Assembly (NCBI GenBank): GCA_910574935.1
Contig: CAJTCU010000012.1
Coordinates: forward strand, 1 to 64,000
Direction: 5' to 3'
Source of the DNA: Oscillospiraceae bacterium
Lineage (GTDB): Bacteria > Bacillota > Clostridia > Oscillospirales > Acutalibacteraceae
DNA: 64,000 nt
Within the stretch, counting starts at the first letter, position 1; each line of letters opens with the position of its first letter. Under the pieces are notes generated by a model. The model was not told the origin of the DNA, searched no databases, and was given only the letters and a program-made list of their open reading frames with translations. The position numbers were made by a program, and so were the translations under genes. Shown here piece by piece: positions 42,301 to 50,887 of the stretch.

Positions 42301-43454
42301 TTAAGGCGGGCCTCGCGGTAAACGTGGTGGACAAAATCCACGAGAACTCCCAGCGCAACACCATCACCCTGCTGGAAAGCGGAGACATCCAGTATGTCAT
42401 CTCCACCTCGGCCAAGGGCCGCAACCCCGCCCGGGACAGCGTGAAGATCCGCCGCAAGGCAAGCCTTTTGGGCATTCCCTGCCTTACGGCCATTGACACG
42501 GCCAACGCCCTGGCGGACTCCTTGATGAGCCGCTACACCCCGGAAAACACGGAGATTGTGGACATCAACGACTTGAAAACCGAGAAGCGGAAGATTGCCT
42601 TTACCAAAATGTCCGCCTGCTGCAACGACTATATCTATATCAACTGCTTTGACCCCAAGAACCGGGCGTCCTCGCCGGAGTACCTCTCGGTCTGCCTGTC
42701 GGACCGGCACAACGGCGTGGGCAGCGACGGCATAATCCTGATCGAGCCCTCGGACCAGGCGGACGCCAAAATGACTATGTTCAACCGGGACGGCAGCGAG
42801 GGCGCCATGTGCGGCAACGGCATCCGCTGTGTGGCCAAGTACCTGTATGACAACGGCATTGCCCAGGGCGCCCCCGCCGGGGTGGGCCGCAGCGTACTGC
42901 GCATTGACACCAAAAGCGGCGTGAAGGAGTGCACGGTGATTACCAAAAACGGCCAGACCTACCGGGTGGCGGTGGACATGGGCCGGGCGGAGCTGGACCC
43001 CGCAAAGGTGCCGGTGAAGCTGGAGGGCGGCCCGGTGGTGGGCCGGCCGGTGGAGATGGGCGGAAACCGGTACGAGGTTACCTGCTGCTCCATGGGCAAC
43101 CCCCATGTAACGGTGTTCGTGCCCTCGGTGGACAAAGCCGAGGTGGAAAAGCTGGGCCCGGTAATGGAACATGACCCCCTGTTCCCAGAGATGGTGAACG
43201 TGGGCTTTGTAGAGGTCATTGACGAGCACACCCTAAAGGCCCGCATCTGGGAGCGGGGCAGCGGCGAGACCATGGCCTGCGGCACCGGCACTTGCGCGGC
43301 GGTGGTGGCCGCCACCCTAAACGGCTACTGCAAGAAGGGCCAGGACATCCGGGTGATTCTAAAGGGCGGTGAGCTGATCATCAACTATACGGATGAGCGG
43401 GTCATAATGACCGGCGAGGCCCTGAAGGTGTTTGACGGAGAGGTGGAAGTGTAA
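39372..43454 (+). CDS. carB: carbamoyl-phosphate synthase large subunit fused to diaminopimelate epimerase (CarB-DapF)
   Basis: One uninterrupted frame of 1360 residues. Residues 1 to about 1070 are a complete CarB: two ATP-grasp halves (SGPIVIGQAAEFDYAGTQA near 15 and SGPIRIGQGIEFDYASVH near 560) and the C-terminal MGS-like allosteric domain (GGGVFITVRDQDK, LYATGGTALLL). After the short linker L-K-T-E-K-R-K a full DapF follows (about 1075-1360) with both catalytic cysteines, in AMCGNGIRC and MACGTGTCA. Its first motif reads MSACCNDY where normal DapF has MHGxGNDY. No ribosome site or start codon for separate translation is visible at the joint. Ordinary CarB ends near residue 1070, so this is a fusion. 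Confidence 0.93.
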   Translation: MPLNQDIKKVLVIGSGPIVIGQAAEFDYAGTQACRALREDGIEIVLVNSNPATIMTDQAMADRIYIEPLTLTTVKRIIEKEKPDSILSGFGGQTGLTLSMQLAREGFLKRHNVRLLGAGPETIDKAEDRQLFKDAMERIGQPCVPSKVVTTVEGAEAFAGEIGYPVIIRPAFTLGGTGGGIVHTPEELREITANGLALSPITQVLVEKCISGWKEIEFEVMRDGDGNAITICSMENVDPVGVHTGDSIVIAPTVTLADREYQMLRTAALDIVGELGVEGGCNVQFALHPESFEYAVIEVNPRVSRSSALASKATGYPIAKVATKIAIGYRLDEIKNAVTGVTYAAFEPSIDYVAVKFPKWPFDKFVYAKRDLGTQMKATGEVMSIADSFEMALMKAVRGAEIGLDTLNLPKFATERDEVLLDIAERATDERLFAVYELLKRGRPVEELYRLTMIDRWFLNKLLNFIDYEGRLAKEPLTLELYTEGKRMGYPDRTLARLSGQEVKFPRKTTFKMVDTCAGEFAAHTPYFYATYDTEESGGEDEALEFIGKDREKRTVMVLGSGPIRIGQGIEFDYASVHCVMALQKLGYEVVIVNNNPETVSTDFDTGDRLYFEPLSPEDVMDIIAIEKPMGVVVAFGGQTAIKLTKTLAAHNVPILGSSADTIDMAEDRERFDELLERAGIQRPRGSTVMTAQEALAAAESLGYPVLMRPSYVLGGQNMIIATCPEDIEEYMGIILTTKQDNPVLIDKYLSGMEIEVDAICDGEEILIPGIMEHVERTGIHSGDSIAVYPASDIDDGMSAKIVETTATLCRELRGIGLINLQYIIMDREIYVIEVNPRASRTVPYISKVTGVPMCDLATKVSLGYKLRDLGFGTGLYKPSPYTAVKVPVFSFEKLADVDTHLGPEMKSTGEVLGIGNSLEEALYKGLIASGHQMKKGGGVFITVRDQDKPEIAEIAKKFDRLGFKLYATGGTALLLFKAGLAVNVVDKIHENSQRNTITLLESGDIQYVISTSAKGRNPARDSVKIRRKASLLGIPCLTAIDTANALADSLMSRYTPENTEIVDINDLKTEKRKIAFTKMSACCNDYIYINCFDPKNRASSPEYLSVCLSDRHNGVGSDGIILIEPSDQADAKMTMFNRDGSEGAMCGNGIRCVAKYLYDNGIAQGAPAGVGRSVLRIDTKSGVKECTVITKNGQTYRVAVDMGRAELDPAKVPVKLEGGPVVGRPVEMGGNRYEVTCCSMGNPHVTVFVPSVDKAEVEKLGPVMEHDPLFPEMVNVGFVEVIDEHTLKARIWERGSGETMACGTGTCAAVVAATLNGYCKKGQDIRVILKGGELIINYTDERVIMTGEALKVFDGEVEV

Positions 43455-43504
43455 GGGAACGGGATTTTTTTGCCCGCCCATATGCAAAGAAGGAGGTCAT
43501 CTCA

Positions 43505-44416
43505 ATGAAAAAGCTGGCGATTTTTTGTCTGGCGGCGATGCTGCTGGCCCTGCCTGCCTGCGGGCCGGACGACGAGTCCCGCCCCGGGGCGGGGGCCCGG
43601 CAGGAAGCTTCGGCAAGCGCGCCGGAGCCGGAAGAGACGCCCGCTCCTACGGAAGAGCCCGAGAGCGTCCGGGGCGGCTACGACCCTACGGTTTCCAGCC
43701 CGGCCTTTGCAGACCACGACATGCTGCTGGAAGATGTGTGGAGCTTTGGCCAGGATGTGCCGGAGGAAATTTGGTGGCCCAATGAGGACCGGGTGCGGGA
43801 GGTCTTTGCCATAGACCCTGAATCCCGCGACGCGGCCTCGTGTTCTGACGGGCTGCTGGAGTTCTATTTTCGTATTTCTTATGATGAGGAGGCGCTGACC
43901 GCCCGGCACGGCTTGACGGTGGAGGCACTTCACGGCAAAAACGGCACGGACTGGTGGATTGCCTTTGAACAGCTGAAGCTGTACGTGACCCTTCGGCCCG
44001 TGGAAGGGGACTGCCCTGTGCCAGAGACCTGGCAGGAGCGGGAGCCCGGGGAATGGGACGGGATGGATTTCCAGCCCCTTCCTATTATTATCCAAGAGGA
44101 AGGCGTTACCCCGCCGCCGGACCTTCCGGTGCCGGAGCTGACGGATTGCCCAATGGCCTGGGCGCCGGTGGAGGGCTATGCGGGCTTTGAGCAGACGGAC
44201 TCCACAGTGGACGAGAGCGGCCAGGCGGTCCGGATGCGGCTGCGGTGGCGGCTGGGGGAACACTGGGCCATGGCGGAACTGCCTGCCCACAGTTTGGAGC
44301 GTTTCTTGGAAAAAGAGCCGGAGCTGTGGAGCAAAGTGGATATGCGCGGCGCGGGGCAGGAGCCCCAGACGGAGACCGGGGGCGCGGTGGCCTCGGTTTT
44401 GGGCGAGGACGAATAG
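43505..44416 (+). CDS. putative lipoprotein of unknown function
   Basis: A 303-residue exported protein with a lipoprotein signal peptide: basic start MKKLA, hydrophobic core and lipobox LPAC with Cys19. A Pro/Glu-rich linker (about 30-55) follows, then a domain I do not recognise, with many Trp and acidic residues (EEIWWPNEDRVREVF, DWWIAFEQLKLYVTL). ATG follows AAGGAGGTC. It starts 50 bases after the carB-dapF stop and may be transcribed with it. A substrate-binding or envelope role is only a guess. Confidence 0.7.
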   Translation: MKKLAIFCLAAMLLALPACGPDDESRPGAGARQEASASAPEPEETPAPTEEPESVRGGYDPTVSSPAFADHDMLLEDVWSFGQDVPEEIWWPNEDRVREVFAIDPESRDAASCSDGLLEFYFRISYDEEALTARHGLTVEALHGKNGTDWWIAFEQLKLYVTLRPVEGDCPVPETWQEREPGEWDGMDFQPLPIIIQEEGVTPPPDLPVPELTDCPMAWAPVEGYAGFEQTDSTVDESGQAVRMRLRWRLGEHWAMAELPAHSLERFLEKEPELWSKVDMRGAGQEPQTETGGAVASVLGEDE

Positions 44417-44476
44417 ACGCCGCTTTACCAGACTGCGGCGGGAACGGCACAACCAAAAAGAAAAAGGAGGCCCGCC

Positions 44477-44947
44477 ATGAAGCTTTTATTCAAACAGAGG
44501 TTCTTTTCCTGGCTGGACAGCTATGACATTTACTACGAGGACGGCAGCGTGGCCTATGTGGTGAAGGGACAGCTTAGCTGGGGGCACTGCCTGAAAATCT
44601 ACGACCCTTATGGCAACGAGGTGGGCATGGTGCAGGAAAAGGTACTGACCTGGCTGCCCAAGTTCGAGCTGTACGTGGGCGGGCAGTACCTGGGCTGCAT
44701 CAGCAAGGAGTTCACCTTCTTTAAGCCCCGGTACAATATCGAGTGCAACGGCTGGCAGGTGGAGGGGAACTGGACCGAGTGGGACTACCGGGTGCTGGGC
44801 CCCCAGGGGGACCTGGTGGCCGTGGTCAGCAAAGAGCTGTGGAACTGGACCGACACCTACACCATTGACGTGGCCTTCCCCGACGACGCCCTGTACGCCC
44901 TGATGCTGGTGCTGGCCATCGACGCGGAGAAGTGCTCAAGAGATTGA
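44477..44947 (+). CDS. LURP-one-related (LOR/YxjI) family protein
   Basis: A 156-residue protein of the tubby-like LOR family: KQRFFSWLDSYDIYYEDGSVAYVVKG near the N-terminus, LKIYDPYGNEVGMVQEK, LYVGGQYLGCISKEF and a closing AIDAEKC give the twelve-strand barrel pattern. Members have no agreed bacterial function; phospholipid or ligand binding is proposed for eukaryotic relatives. No signal peptide. ATG follows AAAAAGGAGG. It is 60 bases behind the lipoprotein gene. Confidence 0.75.
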   Translation: MKLLFKQRFFSWLDSYDIYYEDGSVAYVVKGQLSWGHCLKIYDPYGNEVGMVQEKVLTWLPKFELYVGGQYLGCISKEFTFFKPRYNIECNGWQVEGNWTEWDYRVLGPQGDLVAVVSKELWNWTDTYTIDVAFPDDALYALMLVLAIDAEKCSRD

Positions 44948-45330
44948 GGCGCGCGGCGGCTCAACGCTCCAAGCTTTTGCCCACGGTTTGAAAAACCGCA
45001 AAAACTTTTAGGCTGAGCGAGGGCTTTCATTAGACTTCTTGCGAAATAGCAGAGAGTCAACCAGAGAACGCGGTGAAGGGGCGAAGAGTTGGCGAATCCA
45101 GCTCTCGGCCTCTTCCAGGGTGTGGGGCCGCTGGCACACAGCACCCGAGTCGGCAGACGAGGCCGCGACCTTTGCGCCCGGAGGGGGAAGGTCCCTGGGT
45201 ACTTGGCAAAGCCAAGGAAGGGAACCGTTATCACCCCACCGAGCCCAGCCGATTTCATCGGCAGGCGAGAGCTTTTATTACTCAAAAAATTATTTTCCCA
45301 AGAGGCCTCTTTATCTTAGGAGGGAGCAGA
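44948..45330. other. spacer with decayed repeat modules
   Basis: About 380 bases without a convincing gene. GCTCCAAGCTTTTGCCC, GGTTTGAAAAACC and CAAAAACTTTTAGGC (44964-45018) resemble family B modules in inverted order. Further on, GAGTCGGCAGACGAGG and CTTGGCAAAGCCAAGG are small palindromes; the former is an inverted match to CTCGTCTGCCGACTC at 4141. Open frames through here are low-complexity and lack ribosome sites. Confidence 0.5.
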
Positions 45331-45612
45331 GTGAGTAAAAACACCGGTTTTGTCATTGCGACCATCCTCTGTCTGGGGGGCGCCGCGCTGTGCGTCTTTA
45401 GCATCCTGAAGCCGGAGGTTCTGTGGAATATCTTCGAGAAGTGGAAATCCAACGGCGCTACCGAGTCCAGCTACGACTATGACTTCCACTGCAAAGTGAG
45501 CGGGGTGGTGGGCCTGGTGATTATTGTGTACCTGCTGGCCAGCCTGCTTTGCACCTGGTTTTTGAACTGGGACTTCCCCCTGGGCGCGTGGCTGTTTGGG
45601 GCGGGACGTTGA
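45331..45612 (+). CDS. small two-helix membrane protein, DUF6199-like
   Basis: A 93-residue protein with two hydrophobic helices (about 7-27 and 58-78). Between them lies KPEVLWNIFEKWKSNGATESSYDYDFHCK (partly quoted: ILKPEVLWNIFEKW), the kind of WxxxEKWKS pattern seen in DUF6199 proteins. Start is GTG 45331 behind AGGAGGGAG; the open frame extends upstream through repeat sequence without a site. It is followed 25 bases later by dapF. Function unknown. Confidence 0.6.
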   Translation: MSKNTGFVIATILCLGGAALCVFSILKPEVLWNIFEKWKSNGATESSYDYDFHCKVSGVVGLVIIVYLLASLLCTWFLNWDFPLGAWLFGAGR

Positions 45613-45637
45613 ATCAGCATGAGAGGAGAAAGGCACT

Positions 45638-46483
45638 ATGCCGAAAACTTTACATTTCACCAAAATGCACGGCTGCGGCAACGACTACGTGTATATCAAC
45701 TGCTTTGAGGAGACGGTAGAGGACCCCGCCGCTTTGGCGGTGCGGCTCTCGGACCGGCACAAGGGCGTGGGGGGCGATGGGGTCATCCTCATCTGCCCCA
45801 GCGAGAGGGCCGACGGGCTGATGCGTATTTTCAACGCCGACGGCAGCGAGGGCAGGATGTGCGGCAACGGGGTGCGCTGCGTGGCCAAGTACCTGTACGA
45901 CCACGGCATTGCCCAAAAGCCCGTGCTCCATATCGACACCAAAAGCGGGGTGAAGGTCTGCGAAATGGTGGTGGAGAACGGCCGCGCCGTGGCGGTCTCT
46001 GTGGATATGGGCTCCGCCGTGCTGGCCCCGGAGCAGATTCCTGTCAACCTGACAGGTAAGAGCGTGGTGGGCCGGAAGGTTCCGGTGGCCGGGGGGGAAC
46101 ATGAGATCACCTGCGTGTCTATGGGCAACCCCCACTGCGTGGTGTTCGGGGGCGACCCCATGGAGGTGGACCTGGAGGCCGTAGGCCCGCTGTTTGAGGG
46201 GGACCCGCTGTTCCCGGAGCGGGTGAACACCGAGTTTGTCCAGGTGCTGGACAGCCATACCCTGAAGATGCGGGTGTGGGAGCGGGGCAGCGGCGAGACC
46301 ATGGCCTGCGGCACCGGGGCCTGCGCGGCGGCGGTGGCGGCGTGCCTGAATGGGTGCTGCCAGATGGGGGAGGACGTCACCGTGCGGCTGCGGGGCGGGG
46401 ACCTGACGATCAACTATACCGAAGAGCGGGTGACCATGACCGGCGAGGCGGTGGAGGTGTTCCAGGGCCAAGTGGAGCTGTAG
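45638..46483 (+). CDS. dapF: diaminopimelate epimerase, stand-alone copy
   Basis: Converts LL-DAP to meso-DAP for lysine and peptidoglycan. The 281-residue enzyme has the normal first motif FTKMHGCGNDYVYINC, the first catalytic Cys in RMCGNGVRCVAKYLYD and the second in GSGETMACGTGACAA. It is clearly related over its whole length to the DapF part of the CarB fusion 2.2 kb upstream, so the two arose by duplication. ATG follows AGGAGAAAG. DapL, encoded downstream at 49.3 kb, makes its substrate. The intact motifs suggest this copy carries the housekeeping activity. Confidence 0.94.
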   Translation: MPKTLHFTKMHGCGNDYVYINCFEETVEDPAALAVRLSDRHKGVGGDGVILICPSERADGLMRIFNADGSEGRMCGNGVRCVAKYLYDHGIAQKPVLHIDTKSGVKVCEMVVENGRAVAVSVDMGSAVLAPEQIPVNLTGKSVVGRKVPVAGGEHEITCVSMGNPHCVVFGGDPMEVDLEAVGPLFEGDPLFPERVNTEFVQVLDSHTLKMRVWERGSGETMACGTGACAAAVAACLNGCCQMGEDVTVRLRGGDLTINYTEERVTMTGEAVEVFQGQVEL

Positions 46484-46532
46484 AAACCCGGCGGACGACC
46501 AGCACACCAAAAGTCAGCAGTAAGGGGCGCGA

Positions 46533-46975
46533 AGAAAAAGTTTCGTCCACCTTTTCAAAGGTGGCGAGGTGTGGAGCAGAGCTCCACGGTCTTGCCCTTA
46601 AAGGCGGCGCAAGGGGCAGAATGGAGCACTCAACTCCCCCACTCCCCTCGTTCAGAAGAGAACATAGGCCGCGCCGCCGCGCGGGGGTCCGGGGGCGCAG
46701 TCCCCGGCCCTTGACCTTTTGTATTGCTGTTACTTCGCCAATAAGCCGGAGCTCCGCCCCAAAGGGGCCTACGGCCCTCTTTGTACGCTTTGGCCTCCGG
46801 CGGTTTAGGGGCGTTGGTCTCGGCTGCCGCCTCGGTCGGCGCTGGTCGCCACTGGCGACCAGCGCCCCTAAGAACCCCACAAGGGGCTGAGGAGTTGGCT
46901 TCGGTCAACTCTTCGCCCCTTGACCGCGCAATTTTCCCACTGTTACGTGCCGGGGGAATATTCCCACCCCCCCCC
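46533..46975. repeat. cluster of palindromic repeats (family B and others) before pyrG
   Basis: 46533-46564 (AGAAAAAGTTTCGTCCACC, then TTTTCAAAGGTGG) is an inverted near-identical copy of 61614-61643. GTGGAGCAGAGCTCCAC is palindromic. 46792-46816 (GGCCTCCGGCGGTTTAGGGG) matches 61573-61596. At 46838-46866 a perfect 13-bp hairpin GGCGCTGGTCGCC-ACT-GGCGACCAGCGCC follows. Finally GGGAATATTCCC and a run of nine C (46967-46975) precede pyrG. The 530-base spacer has no gene I can support. Confidence 0.65.
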
Positions 46976-47014
46976 AACAGAAACAAATCATCCATAAGAG
47001 GAGAAGAAAAGAAC

Positions 47015-48631
47015 ATGGCAAAGTATATTTTCGTCACCGGCGGCGTGGTCTCCGGTTTGGGCAAGGGCATTACCGCCGCTTCGCTGGGCCGGCTGCTGAA
47101 GTCCCGGGGGCTGAAGGTGGCGGCCCAGAAGCTGGACCCCTATATCAACGTGGACCCCGGCACCATGAGCCCTTATCAACACGGGGAGGTGTACGTGACC
47201 GAGGACGGCCTGGAGACCGACCTGGACCTGGGCCACTACGAGCGGTTCATTGACGAGGACCTGAACAAGTTTTCCAACCTGACCACCGGCAAGGTGTACT
47301 GGAACGTGCTGAACAAGGAGCGCCGGGGAGAGTACCTGGGGGAGACCATCCAGGTGATTCCCCACATTACCTCGGAAATCAAGAGCTTCATCTACAGCGT
47401 GGGCAGCAAAAGCAACGCAGACGTGGTTATTACCGAGATCGGCGGCACTGCCGGCGACATTGAGAGCCAGCCCTTTTTAGAGGCCATCCGCCAGGTTAGC
47501 CAAGAGGTGGGCCCGGGCAACGCGCTGTTTATCCATGTGACCCTGGTGCCCTACCTAAAGGGCTCTGGCGAGCACAAGAGTAAGCCCACCCAGCACTCGG
47601 TAAAAGAGTTGCAGGGCATGGGCATTAAGCCCAACATTATTGTGCTGCGTACCGACGTGCCCATTGACGATTTCAGCATTTTCCAGAAGATTGCCATGTT
47701 CTGCAACGTGCGCCCGGACTGCGTCATTGAAAACCTGACCATCCCCGTGCTGTACGAGGCCCCCATTATGCTGGAAAAAAGCCATTTCTCAGACATTGTC
47801 TGCCGGGAGCTGAACCTGTGCGCCAAGGACGCGGACACCAGCGAATGGCTGGAGATGGTGGACAAAATACGGGGCAGAAAGAAGAACGTGCGCATTGCCC
47901 TGGTGGGGAAGTATGTGAAGCTGCACGACGCGTATCTCTCGGTGATGGAGGCCCTGGCCCACGCTGGGTACGAGTACAGCGCCAAGGTGGACATCAGCTG
48001 GGTGGACTCGGAAATGCTTAACGAGGAGAATATCGAGTCCCAGCTGGGGGATGTCCACGGCGTCATTATCCCCGGGGGCTTTGGCAGCCGGGGCATTGAG
48101 GGCATGGTGCTGGCGGCCCGGTTCGCCCGGGAAAAGGACATCCCCTATCTGGGCATTTGCCTGGGCATGCAGGTGGCGGTTATTGAGTTTTGCCGCAACG
48201 TCTGCGGCGTCCTGGACGCCAACTCCGGCGAGTTCGACGAGTACGGCCTGAACAAGGTCATTGACTTTATGCCAGACCAAAATAAGGATGTCAACAAAGG
48301 CGGCACCCTGCGCCTGGGCAGCTACCCCTGCCAGGTGGCCCCGGGCACCAAAATGGCGGAGTGCTATGGAGAGGAGCTGATCCACGAGCGCCACCGGCAC
48401 CGGTATGAATTTAACAACGACTACCGGGAGGCCGTGGCGGAGAAGGGCATGGTGATCAGCGGCACCTCGCCGGACGGGCGGCTGGTGGAGTCCATCGAGC
48501 TGCCGGAAAAGCGCTTTTTTGTGGCCGGGCAGTTCCATCCGGAGTTTAAGAGCCGGCCCAACCGGCCCCACCCGCTGTTCAAAGGCTTTGTGGGGGCAGC
48601 GGTGGCCTATATGGAGGAGAAGAACGGGTGA
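47015..48631 (+). CDS. pyrG: CTP synthase
   Basis: Makes CTP from UTP, glutamine and ATP (538 residues). The N-terminal synthase domain shows [38 protein letters not shown] and [11 protein letters not shown]; the C-terminal amidotransferase domain has the nucleophile Cys in YLGICLGMQ and the late GQFHPEF. ATG 47015 follows AAGAGGAGAAG; an open frame upstream runs through repeats. The next gene starts 3 bases after its stop. No clear promoter was found; the spacer hairpin and C run could be involved in control. Confidence 0.96.
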   Translation: MAKYIFVTGGVVSGLGKGITAASLGRLLKSRGLKVAAQKLDPYINVDPGTMSPYQHGEVYVTEDGLETDLDLGHYERFIDEDLNKFSNLTTGKVYWNVLNKERRGEYLGETIQVIPHITSEIKSFIYSVGSKSNADVVITEIGGTAGDIESQPFLEAIRQVSQEVGPGNALFIHVTLVPYLKGSGEHKSKPTQHSVKELQGMGIKPNIIVLRTDVPIDDFSIFQKIAMFCNVRPDCVIENLTIPVLYEAPIMLEKSHFSDIVCRELNLCAKDADTSEWLEMVDKIRGRKKNVRIALVGKYVKLHDAYLSVMEALAHAGYEYSAKVDISWVDSEMLNEENIESQLGDVHGVIIPGGFGSRGIEGMVLAARFAREKDIPYLGICLGMQVAVIEFCRNVCGVLDANSGEFDEYGLNKVIDFMPDQNKDVNKGGTLRLGSYPCQVAPGTKMAECYGEELIHERHRHRYEFNNDYREAVAEKGMVISGTSPDGRLVESIELPEKRFFVAGQFHPEFKSRPNRPHPLFKGFVGAAVAYMEEKNG

Positions 48632-48634
48632 GCT

Positions 48635-49309
48635 ATGGCGGATATAGTAGAGCGGGCGGCGGCTGAGCTGGAACGCATGGCCCAGGCCGCGCCGCCGGGA
48701 AAGCACATTGCTACCGGGGAGATTCGGCGGCTGTCCAGCCGGCTGTACCGGCAGGCGGCCCTAAAGGAGATAGACCCCGTGCTGGCCCTGTGCGAAGAGC
48801 TTTTAGCCCAGCGGGACTGGGCCCTGGGCGTGATTGCCTTTGACTGGGCCTACCGTGTAAAGGCACAGTATACAGCGGACACCTATGAGCGGTTCTATCG
48901 CTGGCTGAAGGAGTACGTCCGGGGCTGGGGCGACTGCGACGATTTTTGCACCCATGCCTTTGGGGAGCTGGTCCGGCAGCGGAAGGAGCTTTTTTCAAAG
49001 GTCGCGGAATGGACGGAGGACGCGGACTTTTGGGTGAGAAGGGCATCGGCGGTAGTCCTCATTCCCTCCATCCTGCGAGAGGACAGGCAGGGCCTTTGGC
49101 CCTATGCCATAGTGGACCGGCTGCTGGGGGACCAGCACAATCTGGTGCAAAAGGGCTATGGCTGGATGCTGAAATGCCTCTCCCAAACAGACCCCGGCGG
49201 GGTGGAGGCATACCTTGCCGCCCACTGCCGGGAAATGCCCCGGGCGGCTTTCCGCTACGCCCTAGAGAAATTCCCCCAGAACACAAGAGCCAGGCTGATG
49301 GCACAATAA
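48635..49309 (+). CDS. AlkD-like DNA alkylation repair family protein
   Basis: A 224-residue, all-helical HEAT-repeat protein of the AlkD/AlkC superfamily, which removes alkylated bases from DNA. Patterns such as DWALGVIAFDWAYRVKAQY, WGDCDDFCTHAFGELV, DFWVRRASAVVLIPS and LVQKGYGWMLKCLS match the repeat spacing and the Trp/Asp positions of the family. It starts 3 bases after the pyrG stop. Some family members have lost glycosylase activity, so repair function is likely but not certain. Confidence 0.75.
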   Translation: MADIVERAAAELERMAQAAPPGKHIATGEIRRLSSRLYRQAALKEIDPVLALCEELLAQRDWALGVIAFDWAYRVKAQYTADTYERFYRWLKEYVRGWGDCDDFCTHAFGELVRQRKELFSKVAEWTEDADFWVRRASAVVLIPSILREDRQGLWPYAIVDRLLGDQHNLVQKGYGWMLKCLSQTDPGGVEAYLAAHCREMPRAAFRYALEKFPQNTRARLMAQ

Positions 49310-49337
49310 AACCGACATACAGAGAGGATGAACCCCC

Positions 49338-50513
49338 ATGAAACTAAACAGCAATTTCCAGAATCTTGAGCAGAGCTATCTATTCGTTACCATTGCAAAA
49401 AAGGTGAACGAATACACCGCCGCCCACCCGGAAAACCACCTGATCCGCATGGGCATTGGCGATGTGACCCTGCCCCTGGCCCCTGCCGTGATTGAGGCCA
49501 TGCGCAAGGCCACCGACGAGATGGCCCATAAGGAGACCTTCCGGGGCTACTCCCCGGACAGCAACGGCTACCCCTTTTTGCGGGAGGCCATTGCCGGATA
49601 CTACGGCGGCTTTGGGGTGGATGTGCAGCCAGAGGAGGTCTTTGTGGGCGACGGGGCCAAAAGCGACGTGGGCAATATTGTGGACATTTTTGATAACGCC
49701 AATACCGTGCTGGTGCCGGACCCGGTGTACCCGGTGTATGTAGACACCAACGTGATGGCCGGGCGGAAGATCCTTTACGCTGGGGCCAACATGGAAAACG
49801 GCTTTTTGCCCATGCCGGACCCGGGGCAGCGGGCGGACATTATCTACCTCTGTTCCCCCAACAACCCCACTGGCGCGGTGTACAGCCGGGACCAGCTACA
49901 GGTCTGGGTGGACTACGCCCTGGAGCAGGGGGCGGTGATCCTCTTCGACGGGGCCTACGAGTGCTTTATCACCGGGGACCTGCCCAGGAGCATCTTCGCC
50001 ATTCCCGGGGCGGAGCGCTGCGCCATTGAGTTCGGCTCCCTGTCCAAGACGGCGGGCTTTACCGGCATGCGCTGCGGCTACACCGTGATAAAAAATGAGC
50101 TGGAGTTTGACGGCGTACAGGTCAACAAGCTGTGGCAGCGCCGGCAGGGCAGCAAGTTCAACGGCGTCAGCTACGTGACCCAGCGGGCCGCCCAGGCGGT
50201 ATTCAGTCCAGAGGGGATGCGCCAAGTGCGGGAAAACATCGCCTATTACCAGAAGAACGCCCAGGTGATGGCCGGGGCCCTGCGGGACATGGGCATTTCT
50301 TTTACTGGCGGGGAGAACTCGCCCTATCTGTGGTTCCAGTGCCCAGAGGGCATGAGCGGCTGGGAGTACTTTGACTATCTGCTCAACGAAAAGGAAATCG
50401 TGGGCACTCCCGGCGAGGGCTTTGGCAAAAACGGCGCGGGCTGCATGCGGCTAACGGCCTTTGGCGACGCGGCCAAGACGGTGGAGGCCATGGAGCGGCT
50501 GCGTAACCAATAA
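49338..50513 (+). CDS. dapL: LL-diaminopimelate aminotransferase
   Basis: A PLP enzyme of 391 residues that makes LL-DAP directly from tetrahydrodipicolinate, by-passing the acylated intermediates. Features: RMGIGDVTLPLAPAVIEAM near residue 36, FRGYSPDSNGYPFLREAIA, DPVYPVYVDTNVMAGR, SPNNPTGAVYS, and the PLP-binding lysine in FGSLSKTAGFTGMRCGY. ATG follows AGAGAGGATG. Together with dapF it completes the last steps to meso-DAP in this region. Confidence 0.95.
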   Translation: MKLNSNFQNLEQSYLFVTIAKKVNEYTAAHPENHLIRMGIGDVTLPLAPAVIEAMRKATDEMAHKETFRGYSPDSNGYPFLREAIAGYYGGFGVDVQPEEVFVGDGAKSDVGNIVDIFDNANTVLVPDPVYPVYVDTNVMAGRKILYAGANMENGFLPMPDPGQRADIIYLCSPNNPTGAVYSRDQLQVWVDYALEQGAVILFDGAYECFITGDLPRSIFAIPGAERCAIEFGSLSKTAGFTGMRCGYTVIKNELEFDGVQVNKLWQRRQGSKFNGVSYVTQRAAQAVFSPEGMRQVRENIAYYQKNAQVMAGALRDMGISFTGGENSPYLWFQCPEGMSGWEYFDYLLNEKEIVGTPGEGFGKNGAGCMRLTAFGDAAKTVEAMERLRNQ

Positions 50514-50657
50514 ATCCATAAAAAATGCGTGGGGGCGGTTTCCCATTCTGGCGGAATTCGACTGCCGCCACCCAGCGCCCATGCTCACGCTCCCCATGGG
50601 AAAAAAACTAGGGCAACACACCGCAACAAAGATTGCGCGCAATAGCTGCAACCAGCT

Positions 50658-50814
50658 ATGAGGGGAAAAGTGCAAGCAAATCGTGTGCAAAGGGGGAGGG
50701 CCCCCACTGGGGACCCTCCCGAACCGGCCGGTGAGACACACGCAGGCCGGTCTTTGTGGGGGGGTGTCCTAGAGCTGGACGCGGACCGGCAGACGGTGAC
50801 GCTGCTGGAATAAA
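50658..50814 (+). pseudogene. short frame, possible C-terminal scrap of a phage-type gene
   Basis: A 51-codon frame ends with G-V-L-E-L-D-A-D-R-Q-T-V-T-L-L-E and TAA, which resembles the end of a longer protein; such LDxxxxTVTL ends occur in phage tail components. The upstream part (R-G-K-V-Q-A-N-R) is not convincing and no ribosome site precedes it. It stands directly before an endolysin-like gene. The remaining spacer (50514-50657) shows nothing else. Confidence 0.3.
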
Positions 50815-50845
50815 AGCTGTTTCCCTGCCGGCTGTATGAGCACCC

Positions 50846-50887
50846 TTCCAGGCCCTCCCGCATAGGATGGCCTGGGAGGATTTTTTT
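50846..50887 (+). terminator. intrinsic terminator overlapping the lysozyme ribosome site
   Basis: CCAGGCC and GGCCTGG pair, with T seven times after GGGAGGA. The GGGAGGA and T run directly precede the lysozyme ATG at 50888, so hairpin formation would hide part of the ribosome site. Confidence 0.65.

Noticed and set aside
40746-43229. Very long open frame (over 800 codons) antisense to carB-dapF
   Set aside because: GC-rich coding DNA leaves long antisense frames open; composition is His/Gly/Val-rich low complexity and the sense strand encodes clear domains.
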